A stretch of DNA of 64,000 bases from Hippopus hippopus (lineage: Eukaryota; Mollusca; Bivalvia; Cardiida; Cardiidae), in the NCBI GenBank assembly GCA_946811185.2, contig OX328103.1:1860001-1924000 (forward strand), in the 5' to 3' direction. Below are positions 1-11,640 of this stretch, one piece after another (the first letter of the stretch is position 1; each line of letters opens with the position of its first letter). The notes under the pieces were generated by a model, which was not told the DNA's origin, did no database searches, and saw only the letters and a list, made by a program, of their open reading frames with translations. Position numbers and translations under genes: made by a program.

Positions 1-45
1 CAGAACGTGCAGTCTGATCTTTGATCTATACCGTTGTTTGTTTAG
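1..45. mobile_element. Family B MITE fragment at the window edge
   Basis: The window opens inside the family B palindrome (GAACGTGCAGTCTGATCTTT). Confidence 0.7.
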
Positions 46-138
46 TCAAGCCTATACAATCAAAATTTTTGTAAGTTTCTATGGATTGTATTTATAGCCG
101 TCGAGAGAGATCGAGTTTATTTATTTGGCGCTGAAAGA

Positions 139-262
139 GCTAATAACCGACTGAATCACGAGGTACACTGTTCCTTTGACATGCCGAAAATTGACCAAAA
201 GCAAAACGTTTCGACCCATGGCGGACTGCGCAGGCTGACCTGGGTCTTTTCACAGAGCATGT
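139..262. mobile_element. Family C MITE fragment
   Basis: ACCGACTGAATCACGAGGTA and GACTGCGCAGGCTGACCTGG, then TTTTCACAGAGCATG. The middle is deleted. Confidence 0.65.
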
Positions 263-458
263 TTCATTTATATTGGGATGACAGATGCCTAAATTTGTTC
301 TGCGGTGTCCCTGCTTGGCGCCTGCGCCTTATTTGCTTCTCTCAATTGTTCTTTGTTACGATTGTCTTACACAAGAACCCCAATACTTTGTCTAGTCTGT
401 ATCATTTGCATTTTTAAAGGTTGCTTATTATGTTTGCCATGACAACACTCGTTACTTG

Positions 459-600
459 TAGTTTAATGCGTTTTCGTTCATATCTAAAAAATAACTAAAC
501 GTTTTCATAGTTTTCTGCGGTAAATAATAGTTTAATGTGTTTTAATTCATATCAAAAAAGATAAAAAAGATTGTCGAAGTTGTCTGCAGTAAATTAGTTT
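459..600. repeat. 69-bp direct repeat, two copies
   Basis: TAGTTTAATGCGTTTTCGTT (459) and TAGTTTAATGTGTTTTAATT (528), each followed by CATATCAAAAAA-like sequence. Confidence 0.6.
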
Positions 601-690
601 ATTAAGGAAACGGTCTTAAAGGGGCCTTTTCAGTCTTTTTTTTTTTTAATTCTGTAAAGGGAATGAAAATTTCTCATAAAACATCTTTAG

Positions 691-984
691 ATACAACTTC
701 ATACATTAAGTATTTTCCATGGCAGTTGTATAAACATTGCCGTTACATTCTGTTACAAAAAAAAAGGGGGGGGTAACTCCGCCTATTTTTAATTACATCA
801 GATATGACGTCACCATACAACTTCATACACTTAGTATTTTCCATGGCGGTTGTATAAACATTACGGTTACATTCTGTAAAAAAAAAAAAGGCGAACTGGG
901 CTTCTGAATAACGGGACATTCGTTTTGCAATGGGTAACTCCGTCTCTTTTCATTACATCAGATATGACGTCATCATACTGATTT
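691..984. repeat. Two direct copies of a ~124-bp unit, each with TGACGTCA
   Basis: ATACAACTTCATACA starts at 691 and 815. ATTACATCAGATATGACGTC ends each unit. Perfect CRE palindromes TGACGTCA lie at 805-812 and 965-972. Confidence 0.82.
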
Positions 985-1887
985 GAATACGAATCCTAGT
1001 AATCGATGCACGTTATTGTTCATGTGACGTTCCCACAAGTCTTTCCCAATCTCTGGCATGAAATCTAAAATCTAAAAATAGATGTACCTTCAGAGGCTAC
1101 ATAGCCTTTTAAAGAGGCCCTTATACTCATTTTCAGCCAGTTTTAACTCATTTTGTTTTTATTTTATCAAACTATAGTCATTCTTATATCTTCATGCCAA
1201 ATATTGCGCCTGACGGTTGCAAGATTGCTTAGATTACGGTCGATAGAAAATGCATTTCGCTGAGTTGCGGCCTTCCATGTAAACAGACTCGTCGTTTCCG
1301 GTTTTTGAATCGAAGATTTTCGATATATCCGTTATACACTCGGGTAGATTCGTATGATGATCATGCATTCTGTCACGTGACTATATTTGACCTTCGCCCT
1401 TCGTCTTACGAGGTAAACAAAGGAAAATGGAGGCTTCTCTGTTGCAGCCTCGATTTTCAGACGGAGGTCGCGGCCTATATGCAAATTACACCGTATCCGA
1501 CTCTAGGCGGAAACCAACGATAAATTTCCGTGACGCACCGCGATTGTTTACAGCTTCGATCGTCAGCCAGTTTTCTTCTGACCAATGTTCGGTTTCTAAT
1601 ACAAATCTCCGTGTTTCTTTTTTCAATTACACTATATATGTCAGTAATTTATCCATGTTTACACAAAGGACTGATTTCTGTACCATTCTAAATTGTTTGA
1701 AATTTAACAGCGTTTTTGCTCACCGGCTGTAGACGGGCATCTTTAAGGAAATATCACAGAAAAATGTTTTGTCCTTACTTTTTTCATAATTCTGAAGCGA
1801 TGATCAATGCAAACTGTATGCTTACTTAATTTAGCGATAAATCATATTTGAAGTATGGTCGAATTACAGAAATCTGAATATCCTCGT
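985..1887. other. Unassigned non-repeat sequence
   Basis: Short overlapping open frames (1305-1732) show no recognisable domain, start context or splice structure. No palindromes or family ends are seen. Confidence 0.5.
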
Positions 1888-2115
1888 TTAAACCTTTCTC
1901 ATAGGACAGATTTTAGACTCTTCCAAACTGATAGTGTTTGCAGATGACAAAGTTAAATTTGATGCATTTGGCAGAAAGTTCTCCAATAGGGTAGAAAAAA
2001 TTATGGGAAAAGGAGAAATTGCTCGTTACAAGCAATTTCTTCTTTTCCCACAGTGTTTTCAAACGAATTGAACTGCAAACACGTAAAAACATGGGTTTGT
2101 TTAGGAAATGGTTAG
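1888..2115 (+). mobile_element. Family A MITE, subtype with GAAATTGCTCG palindrome
   Basis: Worn TTAA-type ends. The central palindrome reads GGAGAAATTGCTCG rather than the usual GGAGAAAATGCTG. Confidence 0.7.
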
Positions 2116-2121
2116 GAGATT

Positions 2122-2325
2122 TTTGTGGTGTGGTGTCCGTAGTTGTGAAGTAGAGCGTCGGCCTCATAACCATAAGGTCCCTTGTTTGATACCTGGAAGG
2201 GGGTGTCAACTTTGGTATTGTTCATTGGCCCACACAATCGGCGCGAGTACTGGTGTAGTTTCCAGAAAGCAGAATCGAGAGAAATTAATATAAGTTGGAA
2301 GAACTTGTATCTCAATCTGTGTATG
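2122..2325 (+). mobile_element. SINE-3 copy (tRNA-derived)
   Basis: Head TGGTGTCCGTAGTTGTGAAG then GTAGAGCGTCGGCC, with B-box-like TTTGATACCTGG. The body matches the copy at 35490-35682 on the other strand. Its 3' tail is interrupted by the 259-bp element. Confidence 0.7.
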
Positions 2326-2584
2326 CAGTGGCGTAGCTGCCATGTACGCACATATGCACGTGCGTACACATTGGAGCCGCAAGTGTGAGTTTAAATACTT
2401 AAAAACGGCTTCGGAGAGCTCATTTTTTCACCTCTATATTGCTTTATTTTCGTTTTCGTCCGGGGGGCGAAGCCCCCCTGGTCCCCCCATAAGGGGCTCT
2501 GCCCCCTTAACCCCCGTTGGGGGAGGACCCCCAAACCCCCCTTCCAATGTGCGTACTGTCATTTAGGCTCCAGCTACGCCACTG
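2326..2584. mobile_element. 259-bp GC-rich TIR element inside a SINE (hAT5-like?)
   Basis: Ends are CAGTGGCGTAGCTG and its complement, and the inner parts (GTACGCACAT / ATGTGCGTAC) also pair. The flanks share GTATG, a 5-bp duplication. The body contains nested G/C palindromes such as GGGGGGCGAAGCCCCCC, unlike the AT-rich surroundings. A CAGTGGCG start with 5 bp suggests the hAT5 group, by inference only. Confidence 0.65.
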
Positions 2585-3202
2585 GTATGAATATATGTGT
2601 AAAACCTAAAAAAAGATGTGGGAGGGGGTGGGGGAGGGGAGTTATAAACTTACTGTATGGCTAAAATTATTAATTTGAATTCTAATAGTAAAGTCGAAAA
2701 TAAGTCTGTATTGTGTGGAAATGCTTTCTGATCATGTCCTTCTTTGTTCGGGGACCAAGAAACACAACATCAAGAGATCGACAAAGGCCTACTTAAGAGA
2801 TGGCCTAAAAACATTTTTTCTCGATTTCCCCTCAGCGAACACAAATTGCTTCATCAATTTTTCAACGTTTCTTTCGTTATTTCTATCGCCAAACGACCTT
2901 CTGTCCACACGCAGGGTATTATAGCAAAATAATTTCTGTTTTAATAACCAATAGAATCTCGTGACAAAAAGACTAACCTGTAGCCGGCGTGCGTGTGAAA
3001 CAGTCAGACATGATATTTACACGACATAAAAGACATACAATATGTATGAACTTATAGTCTGATACGATATTTTACTTCACATCAAAGATGGTACCATCAA
3101 AGATGCGCTTGATAGCTTTCAATACTCCATGATTAGAAGTTTAAAAACAGTTCACTTATTGTTTTCTAAAACAAAATTGCATCACGCGACCTTAACCCAG
3201 AC

Positions 3203-3239
3203 CAGGGATCGTATATATAGAGTGTATATAGGATCCCTG
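3203..3239. mobile_element. 37-bp mini-insertion made only of CAGGGATC termini
   Basis: It starts CAGGGATCGTATATA and ends TATATAGGATCCCTG, and is flanked by exact 7-bp repeats CCCAGAC (3196-3202 and 3240-3246). Its ends match the termini of the 4.5-kb element at 43751-48252. Confidence 0.72.
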
Positions 3240-3254
3240 CCCAGACATAGTCTT

Positions 3255-3450
3255 TCCTAAATGTAGTTGCCTCTGCGGTCAATGTAGATCAAGATCAGAC
3301 TGCACAAAACGTGTAGTCTGATCTTTGATCTACACTCTCCGCTTTGCTGAGACATTCTGGACAAAAGCAATTTTTGAATGGCAAGTATTTGGGTATTTTT
3401 TGGCTGAAATTGTCTGTTAAGTTTATTTGTCGTACTAAGGAATAAAACGC
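3255..3450. mobile_element. Family B MITE, subtype shared with 63050
   Basis: Palindrome around ACTGCACAAAACGTGTAGTC. The downstream part (GCTTTGCTGAGACATTCTGG) matches 63140 onward. Confidence 0.72.
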
Positions 3451-4484
3451 TCTTGTACGATAAGAATACTCAGCATGATTTCAGATATAATACTTGATTA
3501 GACGTAAAGACAATGTGGCAAAAGGAAATATTTCTCCCTCTCCCACATTTTGCTTTGTGGAAAGACGTAAATAGACTTCCGCTGCAGATCAGCTAAATAT
3601 AAATGTACGAAGAAAGGAAACATAATTTAGGATATAGGAATGCGGCACTGGTTGCCGTACAACAGTCAGGAGAAAGTAATGAAAAAGTAAACAGAAACAG
3701 CCGAAAGAATAATCATAGGCTACTTAAGGTACACTGGTCTATCAGAAAACACCGAAATTTTCATTGCTCCATCAGACACCACTTCGATACTGCTTCCAGG
3801 TCCTAGTAGTCAAAAGTAGTCCCATGTGAAATTTTGCAACATCTCATCTAGCTTAAAGGGCTAAGTGGTTTATGATTTAGATTTGCTTCAATTTTAGGCA
3901 GTGGGGGACGGCTTAGATGTGTTTTTATTGTATATCGACTGGACTATTTTGTGTCACTGGAGGAACAAAAAATTGGGGTCATAGCGGTGGACAGGTGTTT
4001 TTGAGGTGCCTGTGTTTGTTGGGATTTAGCGAAAAACGCAATCGGTTGACATATTCTTTTTGATGTTTTTTTTTTTTTGAAGGACCAAGAACGAAGTTTA
4101 GAAAGCAAGAGACGGAAAAGCCAAAGGTTTGCCATTGAGCGATCTGTGAAGCTTCAAAAATGGTCGCTTTCACTCTATTTCCAATATAGCAAAAAACCAG
4201 TGGTATGACACCAGTATACGATATAGTGGTGAAGTGCAAATGCGCTATTTTTAGTAACGGTGTCCGACCATCAAGCAATGAAAATTTTCTTGATAGCTTC
4301 AAAGGCCTGTGGAATAACTCACAAACATCAATAAAACGTGATTATTCCATTTTCAGGCAAACTTAAACTATGAAGCTCTAAATAAATGGAACTGACTTTA
4401 TCGGTTATCTTAATAGACCGAAACATTACGATTGTAAGGGTTCTTTTGCTAGAATATTTTTCACAACATAGCAGACAGTGTAAA
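3451..4484. other. Unassigned sequence
   Basis: AT-rich, with small chance frames only and no family ends recognised. Confidence 0.5.
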
Positions 4485-4560
4485 TTAAAAAAAAAAGACT
4501 GCACAGTCTGATCTTGATCTTCACTGTCTGCTAGGGAAGTCTAATTTTGATCTACATCTT
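4485..4560. mobile_element. Family B fragment
   Basis: GACTGCACAGTCTGATCTTG and CACTGTCTGCTAGGG. One arm is shortened. Confidence 0.62.
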
Positions 4561-6423
4561 CCATAAAACAACTCGAGTTGTGGAGTAAGCTTATTCAGAA
4601 ATTCTGTGTTCAATACGATCTATATTTATGGATTGATTGATAGATAGAACTACCATAATTCTCATGCGCTAAATATGACATTCAGGCTTTGATAATCAAA
4701 GTATCTGCCTGTTTGTTGGTTCTTCGGTCTGACTGTTGAACCAGTCGTCACATCTCGGCCGATTCCGTACCTACATCCAACCTCGTCCGTATAAAGAGGG
4801 TTTCCCTTTTAAAATACTACAAGTCACTTGATCTTAAACATGGCGGTGCCCTGTAAATCGATTAGCAACGGCAACAACAGCCATGATTCTAAGCAACCTA
4901 TCACTGAAAATTGCCAACGTAAATGATAGATCGATTTAGAAAATAAATGTAAACTTTTAGTCATCGGAAATGTTTTTAGAAAGATTCTCACTTAAAATTG
5001 TTACTAGTGTTTGCTTTCTAAGTGGAGTGTTACGATTTTAGGAATGGTGAAGCGTTGTACTTCCGGCGAAGAAATGTATCGTGTAGGTGCATATCAAGCT
5101 ACGTGATACAGTCGAGGGACTTGATCAACGGATCACCCGAAGTTTGCCGAATGACTGGTGAACGGTTTCCGTGGATCGATCATAAGTTCGTGTGTCGGTG
5201 TTTGTCAAGTTACAGGCCACTGAAGATCTATTTGTTTTATAATGGAACACCAAACTTTTCATTGCTCAATCATTGGACACCGTTACTAAGAATAGCTTAC
5301 TGACGCATGGACTCTATTTCTTATTTAATAACATCAAGAATATACGATATAGAGACACAAATGTATTGAATATTTTTGTTGAAGGTGTGTCGTGATATGC
5401 CACTGGAGCTACAAAAAAGCCTGTGGTCAAGTGCACGGTCCCATTTGTCTGTCTTTCGCTCGGTTGGTATCTCGGTTCGCTGTACGATCTCCGTTGGTCA
5501 GCCGTAATTCTGCATGGCTGCCTGCCTGCCTGTCTGTCTGTCTGTCTGTCTGTCTGTCGGTTGCTAGGTTGTATGGTCTCCATTGGTCGGTCGTCAGTAT
5601 AAGTGTGGGTCTCTCTTGCCTACGTGTGTCTCTTTGTCCAGCCTGTCTCTCCCTCTCTATCTCCTTCTTTCTCTCTCATTCTTTTCTTTTTTTTTGTAAG
5701 ATTGAAACAAAGTGATAAAAAAACTCACCTCCTGTATGACACGAAACATGCCACTTTTTCTTGACACACGACCTGTAATTACTAAAAGCAATAAACTTAA
5801 TAGAACGACATTGTTTTTATCGACGAATGGAAATATTTCTGATCAAAATAAATCACTTCATATCACTAACGTGATCTCTGACAAGTTTTGATATAAAGTA
5901 AACAGAAAAAGGTAGAAGTAAAACACAGGTTGCGTTTGTCTATTGTCGTAAAAACAGACTGATAGAATCTGCCGTAAATGGGAATTAATGGTTGACATTG
6001 ACGCGTTTCCGGTTTACGACATCAATAACAAATTATATTAAAATCATAATGACACTCTGCAGATCGCGTGTCAATTATTTCAAAATAACATTCGATATAA
6101 AAACAGAGTTGTTAACAATTTTATGCCCGAAGATCAACAGAAAACAGAAGCGATACCTCAATAAACTGACAAAATATGCCATAACCCCGAACCAGAACTT
6201 CCGGAAATTTTCTTGTCAATTGAAGCTGAAAATCCCTTTTTTCGTCGATGAATATTTAAATCCATGCAATTCTTGTAGAAAATTTGAATTTCATTGATTT
6301 CGCCGGAAACCCTGTTTTGCAGCTTTTCTGGGTTTATTGCAACAATAAATGCAAATTTATCTGTCATTTGCTGGCAGAAAAAAAAATGATTTAGGCTGTT
6401 AAAGATTTTCGCCGCAAAATCAG
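4561..6423. other. Unassigned sequence with a microsatellite
   Basis: Apart from the tetranucleotide at 5518-5558 and CT-rich DNA to 5695, no repeat or gene signal is seen. Confidence 0.5.
5518..5558. repeat. (CTGC)n(CTGT)n microsatellite
   Basis: Three CTGC-type then about seven CTGT-type units, with a wider CT-rich stretch to 5695. Confidence 0.95.
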
Positions 6424-6689
6424 TGAGCCATGCTCTGTGAAAAGGGTGCTTAATGTATCTGCAAAAAGTATCTATCCAAGTCAGCCTGCGCGGATTGCGC
6501 AGGCTGACCTGGGTCGATACTTTTTGCTTTGGGTCAATTCTATGCATGTCAAAGGACCAGTGTACCTCATGATTCAGTCAATTTGTTACACAAAATGGAT
6601 TTTATGGACCCAAAATAATATGATTAAACTTGCTTAGTGTAATGCATCACGGAGATGCATTGAGCCCCCTTTAATCAGAACATGGTTCA
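6424..6689. mobile_element. Family C MITE
   Basis: GAGCCATGCTCTGTGAAAAG at the left, internal palindrome AGCCTGCGCGGATTGCGCAG, worn right end. Confidence 0.78.
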
Positions 6690-6764
6690 AATAGACTTTT
6701 TCAGGTCTTCAAATAAAACTCTATTGTTACTGAAGAGAAAAACTTTGGTCCAATCAATACGAGC

Positions 6765-6835
6765 GGTTTAGATCAAGGATCAGACTGTAATTTCTGTACA
6801 GTCTGATCTCGATCTTCACTGTTCGCAAGAGATAC
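6765..6835. mobile_element. Family B palindrome, shortened
   Basis: AGGATCAGACTGTAATTTCT then ACAGTCTGATCTCGATCTTC. Confidence 0.62.
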
Positions 6836-7170
6836 CTAATTCTTCCATGCCGGGGATTAAACTCTTAATTACAGAAAATTTACCTCAGGGCAGAAAATTT
6901 TACATCTTAAACATGTATTTTATTACTGCAAATGTCTTCAGGACATGGTTTGAGAAACTTCATTAAATGTTCTCGAATTATGTTGTATTGAAATCTTTGA
7001 CCTTTGTCTTTTATTGTGAAATATTGTACAGCATCGACGAAAACAGCATAAAGGTACTTAACCGTTAGTATAATATGATCAGATTAATGTTTGTATGAAA
7101 AACTGCCTGGTTTTTGTAGATATATCTAAGTTTACACTTATTATCCATTTACAGTTGGTTCTTATAAAAT

Positions 7171-7477
7171 AATCTTCTTTTTATCGTGGTTTATCGTTCA
7201 ATAAACCACAGAGGTGAGTTATGGGATACAATATATATACTGAATCACCAGGGTGATAGCCCGAGTGGTTTTTTCAATGCGCCTCATAACTCACAACGTG
7301 GTTTATTTAAGAAATAATCTTTTTTACCGTGGTTTATTGTTCAATAAACCACAATGGTGAGTTATGAGGTACAATATATAAACCACGAGGGTGATAGCCC
7401 ACGTGGATTATTTATTGTGCCTCATAACTCACAACCGTGGTTTATTGAACGATAAACCACGATAGAAAGAAGATTAT
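7171..7477. mobile_element. Family G palindromic repeat, two units
   Basis: AATCTTCTTTTTATCGTGGT at the left and CACGATAGAAAGAAGATTAT at the right. A second start (AAATAATCTTTTTTACCGTG) lies at about 7311. Each unit contains GTGGTTTAT..ATAAACCAC. Confidence 0.78.
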
Positions 7478-7770
7478 ATCTTAATTTTACCACGCTTCCG
7501 TTGCAATGTGTAAATAGAGCCGAATACACGTGTGATGTTAGAATTTTAGTTTTATCACTTCCTTCTTTTTTTTTACACCGAATGTGAAACAAGTTATACA
7601 GCTTCATATGATCAGTCTCGGTGATTTTTTTTCTGAAAACCAAACCAATACTCGGACCGTGGAGAAGCTAGTTCCCAAAGGTTGACCTTGATCTTAACTG
7701 GATTCGAACAGGAACTTCTGATAAAAAGAGCCGACTTTCTACTAATATACAAGTGTCTCCTAGCTATTGT

Positions 7771-8085
7771 AGGGTGTTTTACACCGTTTTTAACATATTT
7801 CAGTTATATGGCGGCGTTTCTAGTACCAGTACCTCGCATAATATTACTGTTCCCAAGCCACTGGCTGCTTATTCGCATAACCGTTGTCGAAAGACTGCTG
7901 ATTAGTCCTTCGACAACGGTTGTGTGAGTAAGCGGCCAGTGGCTTGGTAAACAACCTTGAGAGAGGAATGAATCCTGGTGCAATGACTATCATCAATCTC
8001 GGAAAGAAATTGGCCGGGCTTGGGACTCGAGTCAGCGACCCCCTGTTCTCAAGTCCTGTACTCTACCGACTGTGCTACCGGGGAC
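7771..8085 (-). mobile_element. SINE-1 copy with internal palindromic duplication
   Basis: On the plus strand it runs from GGTGTTTTACACCG to a tRNA head complement ending ACCGACTGTGCTACCGGGG. Part of the body (AAGCCACTGGCTGCTT) is repeated in reverse at 7930-7945, forming a long hairpin. Confidence 0.72.
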
Positions 8086-8089
8086 CTCC

Positions 8090-8750
8090 TATATAACGTC
8101 GGTACGGTGTTGTGTATCACCAACACAAGGATCGAAGGTCATTATTTACCGCCATAGAGCGCCTATATATCATGATTTCATAGCTCATATTTATTCCCTA
8201 ACTATTAATCTAGACGCGCGAATTGCCGCCTGAAAAATATTGTAATGCTGTAAGCGTAATCACTAGATCATTGCCGCATTTGATTTAGGGGCGCCGTTTC
8301 TCAAACTGAGGGTCAATTATTACCCCGAATATGGCCATTAGATATGACACGAGCGGAAAGGAAATATAATTAATCGAGTTTTCTGAGATGCTGTATCGAT
8401 CCCGCCTTGGCAACCATTAGGACGATCAGTCATTCGGATATTCTTGGATAAATGTGATTTCCAAATATGGCGGCTGATGTGCGTTTTGCGGATTACTCTG
8501 TTGTTTTCGACGGTTTCGAGAAATTGCGGTTGTCAAAAGTCAAGTCTTGGTTCTATATAATTAAACCAAAATTTGAAACCTTTTTCTTTGATGAAGTCAT
8601 CCATAAATCTCATGATAAATTTGACGATTCGTTTAAAAAGATTTTTCTTTTTTTTCTTTGAACAAAAACAAAAATAGGGATTCAGGTACATTTCTTCGAA
8701 AGCTTCTTTCTCCACTTTTTTCTTGTTCAAAACTCAGTGTGCCGCAGTAT
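8090..8750. other. Repeat-free island
   Basis: GC-balanced sequence between a SINE and a MITE. No coding potential beyond chance. It could be regulatory or simply unique DNA. Confidence 0.4.
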
Positions 8751-8751
8751 G

Positions 8752-8976
8752 AATATCTTTATACAATTGACAAAATGTAAGACTCGTCCAAATTGAAATC
8801 TTTTTGAGACTATAAAATAGATATGGCTCGAATAAAGAATTTGTCTCTGGAAGGGTAGAAAATATTGTGGGAAAAGGAGAAAATGCTGGTTACCAGCATT
8901 TTCTCCTTTTTCCACAATGTTTTCAAAAGCTTTCTTCTTCAGTGTAGTAAAACCATAGGAATGTCTGGTAACTGGA
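8752..8976 (+). mobile_element. Family A MITE
   Basis: Intact central palindrome GGAGAAAATGCTGGTTACCA with worn ends. Confidence 0.75.
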
Positions 8977-9061
8977 TAATAAATAATTCGTTTGTTTGAA
9001 TGATTTTTTGTCGCTTTCAACACTATTCATGTCATAGGACGGCGACGGCACACATTTTATT

Positions 9062-9254
9062 TCAGCCATGATCTTTGAAAAAGGGGGTTTCTTGCATCTG
9101 CAAAAAGTATCGACTCAGATCAGCCAGCGCAGTCTGCACAAGCTGACCTGTATCGAAAATTTATGCTATTGGTCAATTTTCTTCAAGTCAAATGATCAGT
9201 CTAACTCATAATACGGTTGGTTGTGAGACAGTATGGATTTTATGGATCAATAAT
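9062..9254. mobile_element. Family C MITE, worn
   Basis: CAGCCATGATCTTTGAAAAA at the left and CAGCCAGCGCAGTCTGCACA in the palindrome. It abuts the next copy. Confidence 0.65.
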
Positions 9255-9255
9255 T

Positions 9256-9517
9256 GAGCCGTGCTCTGACAAAAGGGGGCTTAATGCATCTCCGTGATCC
9301 ATAGTACCGACCCAATCATCACATTATTATGGATCCATAATAGCCACTTTTTTTTAATAAACAACTTAATCATGAGGTAGACTGGTCCTTCGAAAAACAG
9401 AAAATTGACCAATAGCGAAAAGTTTCGGCCCAGGTCAGCCTGCGCGGACTGCGCAGGCTGACCTGGGTCGATACATTTCGCAGATGCATTAAGCCCCCTT
9501 TTCACAGAGCATGGCTC
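9256..9517. mobile_element. Family C MITE, full length
   Basis: GAGCCGTGCTCTGACAAAAG to CTTTTCACAGAGCATGGCTC, with a perfect palindrome AGCCTGCGCGGACTGCGCAG. Confidence 0.85.
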
Positions 9518-10185
9518 AACTAAATGATAACGTGCTCGGTGTGATGCAAAACGGAAGATGCATTAAAAACCCCTTTTGCCAGATCTCGGTTAATATATAT
9601 CTTTTCTTGGTTTCACCAGGCTTGAGCTCTGCAATGCCTTGTCCAAGGGCTCTACTCCTAAAAAAAAGGATACACAGGGTTTTGAAATACCAACGAAAGA
9701 AGCATGAAGTGTTTCTCTTCAATAGTACATTCCGGTATCGATCTCGGGGTTACCGCAAAATAAAATACGGCGTTAAAATAAGAAGGAAAGGAAAAACTTT
9801 TTAAAACAAAGCAGGCGATTTAACGTTTGAGTTCCCCTTCATTCATTTATTTTTTTTTTTCATTTGATGAATCTTCATGAGAAATTCTCTTGAATTATTC
9901 AAAAATCCTCAAAAAAAAAAATCTGGAAATCAGCCCCAAAATAGTCAGTCATTATAGCAGACGAATAGCTCGCAATGTTGACCCAGGCATGACTTTTACT
10001 TCATTTCCCTTTCAGAGAATTGAGCTCATTTTTTAGAAATTTCGATATTGTGATCTACAGTTATTTTGAATTAAGAAGAATCTAAAATTCACTGCTTGGA
10101 AAAGAGTCAAGCTCCCAACAGATTGAAAAGAACTGCTTTTTAATCTAGATCAGTTCAGTTTTGCATATAAAAAGAATAATATAAT
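9518..10185. other. Unassigned sequence between two family C MITEs
   Basis: One 97-codon frame (9511-9804) overlaps the MITE end and has no recognisable domain. Confidence 0.45.
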
Positions 10186-10431
10186 CCATGCTCTGGCAAA
10201 AAGTGGTTTAAATGCATTTCAACGATGCATTTCATCAAGCAAGTCATCGTATACATGTAATTTGTCTAACAATCGACTAAATCTAGAGGTAGAATGGTCC
10301 TTATACACGCAGAAAAGTTAACAAATAGCAAAAAGTATCGACCCGTGTCAGCCTGCGCTATCCGCGCAGGCTGACACGGTTCGATACTTTTTGCAGATGT
10401 ATTAAACCCCCTTTTCAGAAAGCAGGGCTAA
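10186..10431. mobile_element. Family C MITE
   Basis: CCATGCTCTGGCAAAAAGTG to CCCTTTTCAGAAAGCAGGGC, palindrome AGCCTGCGCTATCCGCGCAG. Confidence 0.78.
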
Positions 10432-10833
10432 AATAGTAATAAAAAAGGTCCACATGGGGTTTCTGTACGGCAAGAACATTGTTGTCGTCAAATTAATTTT
10501 CTCATAGTACAGCAAATTTATGATCGCCGAAAGACATTGGTACCATGGCTCTAAAGACCTGTAAATCACTTCAAACATTTGCTAAACAAAAGCCACCTTT
10601 TTTGTCTAGAAAATCATTTTGACCGATGCATGGAAAATGGAGGCAGATTAAGCAAACCGCACAAAGTAAAAATGCTGGTAGCATATTTTTTTTTTTTTTC
10701 TTTTTTTTTACAATGCTTTCTACACTTCTAGAGGCAAATCTCATCGTTTGGACCACTCTAAACTTGTCGCACATCCAATTTGGACTAGTCTAAAATTTTC
10801 TCATATGGTGAAAGGGTAAACACACGTCAATGC

Positions 10834-11115
10834 TTGATTGATTATATAGTCTTTTACACCGTTTTCAACATTATTTCAATTATATCGCGGTGGCCAGTGC
10901 GCCTTTCCATGCTTTTCTGGAGTTTCTTTTACCAGTACTACACACAGTATTCTTTCAAAGCCACTGGTTGTTTACCAACATAACCATCGTCGAAAAATTG
11001 GTCAGCGATGAGAGAGGAATGATTTTTGTCGCAATGACTATCATTGGAAAGGATTAGACCGAGCTGGAAGTTGAACCTACCCCTGCGTTTCAAGTCCTGT
11101 TGTTAACGGCAGAGC
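10834..11115 (-). mobile_element. SINE-1 copy, degraded
   Basis: Tail TTGATTGATTATATAG, body with ACCGTTTTCAACATTATTTC and GCCACTGGTTG. The head is worn but recognisable near 11090-11115. Confidence 0.62.
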
Positions 11116-11170
11116 AACTTGAACTTGACCAGAAAGGAAATTGAGCAAACACGATATCCCTCCTTCTCTG

Positions 11171-11226
<56 letters not shown>
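11171..11226. repeat. (GTCT)n(CT)n microsatellite
   Basis: About eight TGTC/GTCT units then about twelve CT units. Confidence 0.95.
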
Positions 11227-11554
11227 AGTGTTTAAACCCCACAAATTTAAGCATCAACCCAATGACACGTATCCTGTATTTAACAAGTACTAGAATATTG
11301 CTCGTAGTGCTAAATGAATAAACTCGACCAATTCTCAAAGACTTAAAAAGCCAAGATTTTTTTGGCGTAGGTGAATGTGCTGGCTTTTTGACATATTTTC
11401 TGGTACTGATAATAATTGAATAAATAGAAATTTGTGATTCGTACAAAATGTAGACTTATTTTTCTGGCCCCTGCATGTTTGCTAGCAAATTTACGCCGTC
11501 TATCTTTTTTGAAAGATATTTCTTGTCTTTGGTCTTACAGGCTTGACCTACCAA

Positions 11555-11640
11555 ACGTACGGTACAGATCCAAGATCAGACTGCACGTTCTGTGCAGTCT
11601 GATCTTGGATCTATGCCGTCCGTAAAGAAGTCCCTGTATT
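11555..11640. mobile_element. Family B palindrome
   Basis: GATCCAAGATCAGACTGCAC and its complement across GTTCTGTG. Confidence 0.7.

Noticed and set aside
2342..2566. 74-codon Pro/Gly-rich frame
   Set aside because: It runs through the GC-rich palindromes of the 259-bp element.
5314..5583. Frame with DRQTDRQTDRQ repeats
   Set aside because: Translation of the CTGT microsatellite.
8467..8661. 64-codon frame starting MAADVRFADYSVVFDGFEK
   Set aside because: It looks protein-like at first but ends in poly-T-derived Phe runs, with no donor site or recognisable domain. Too weak to list as a gene.
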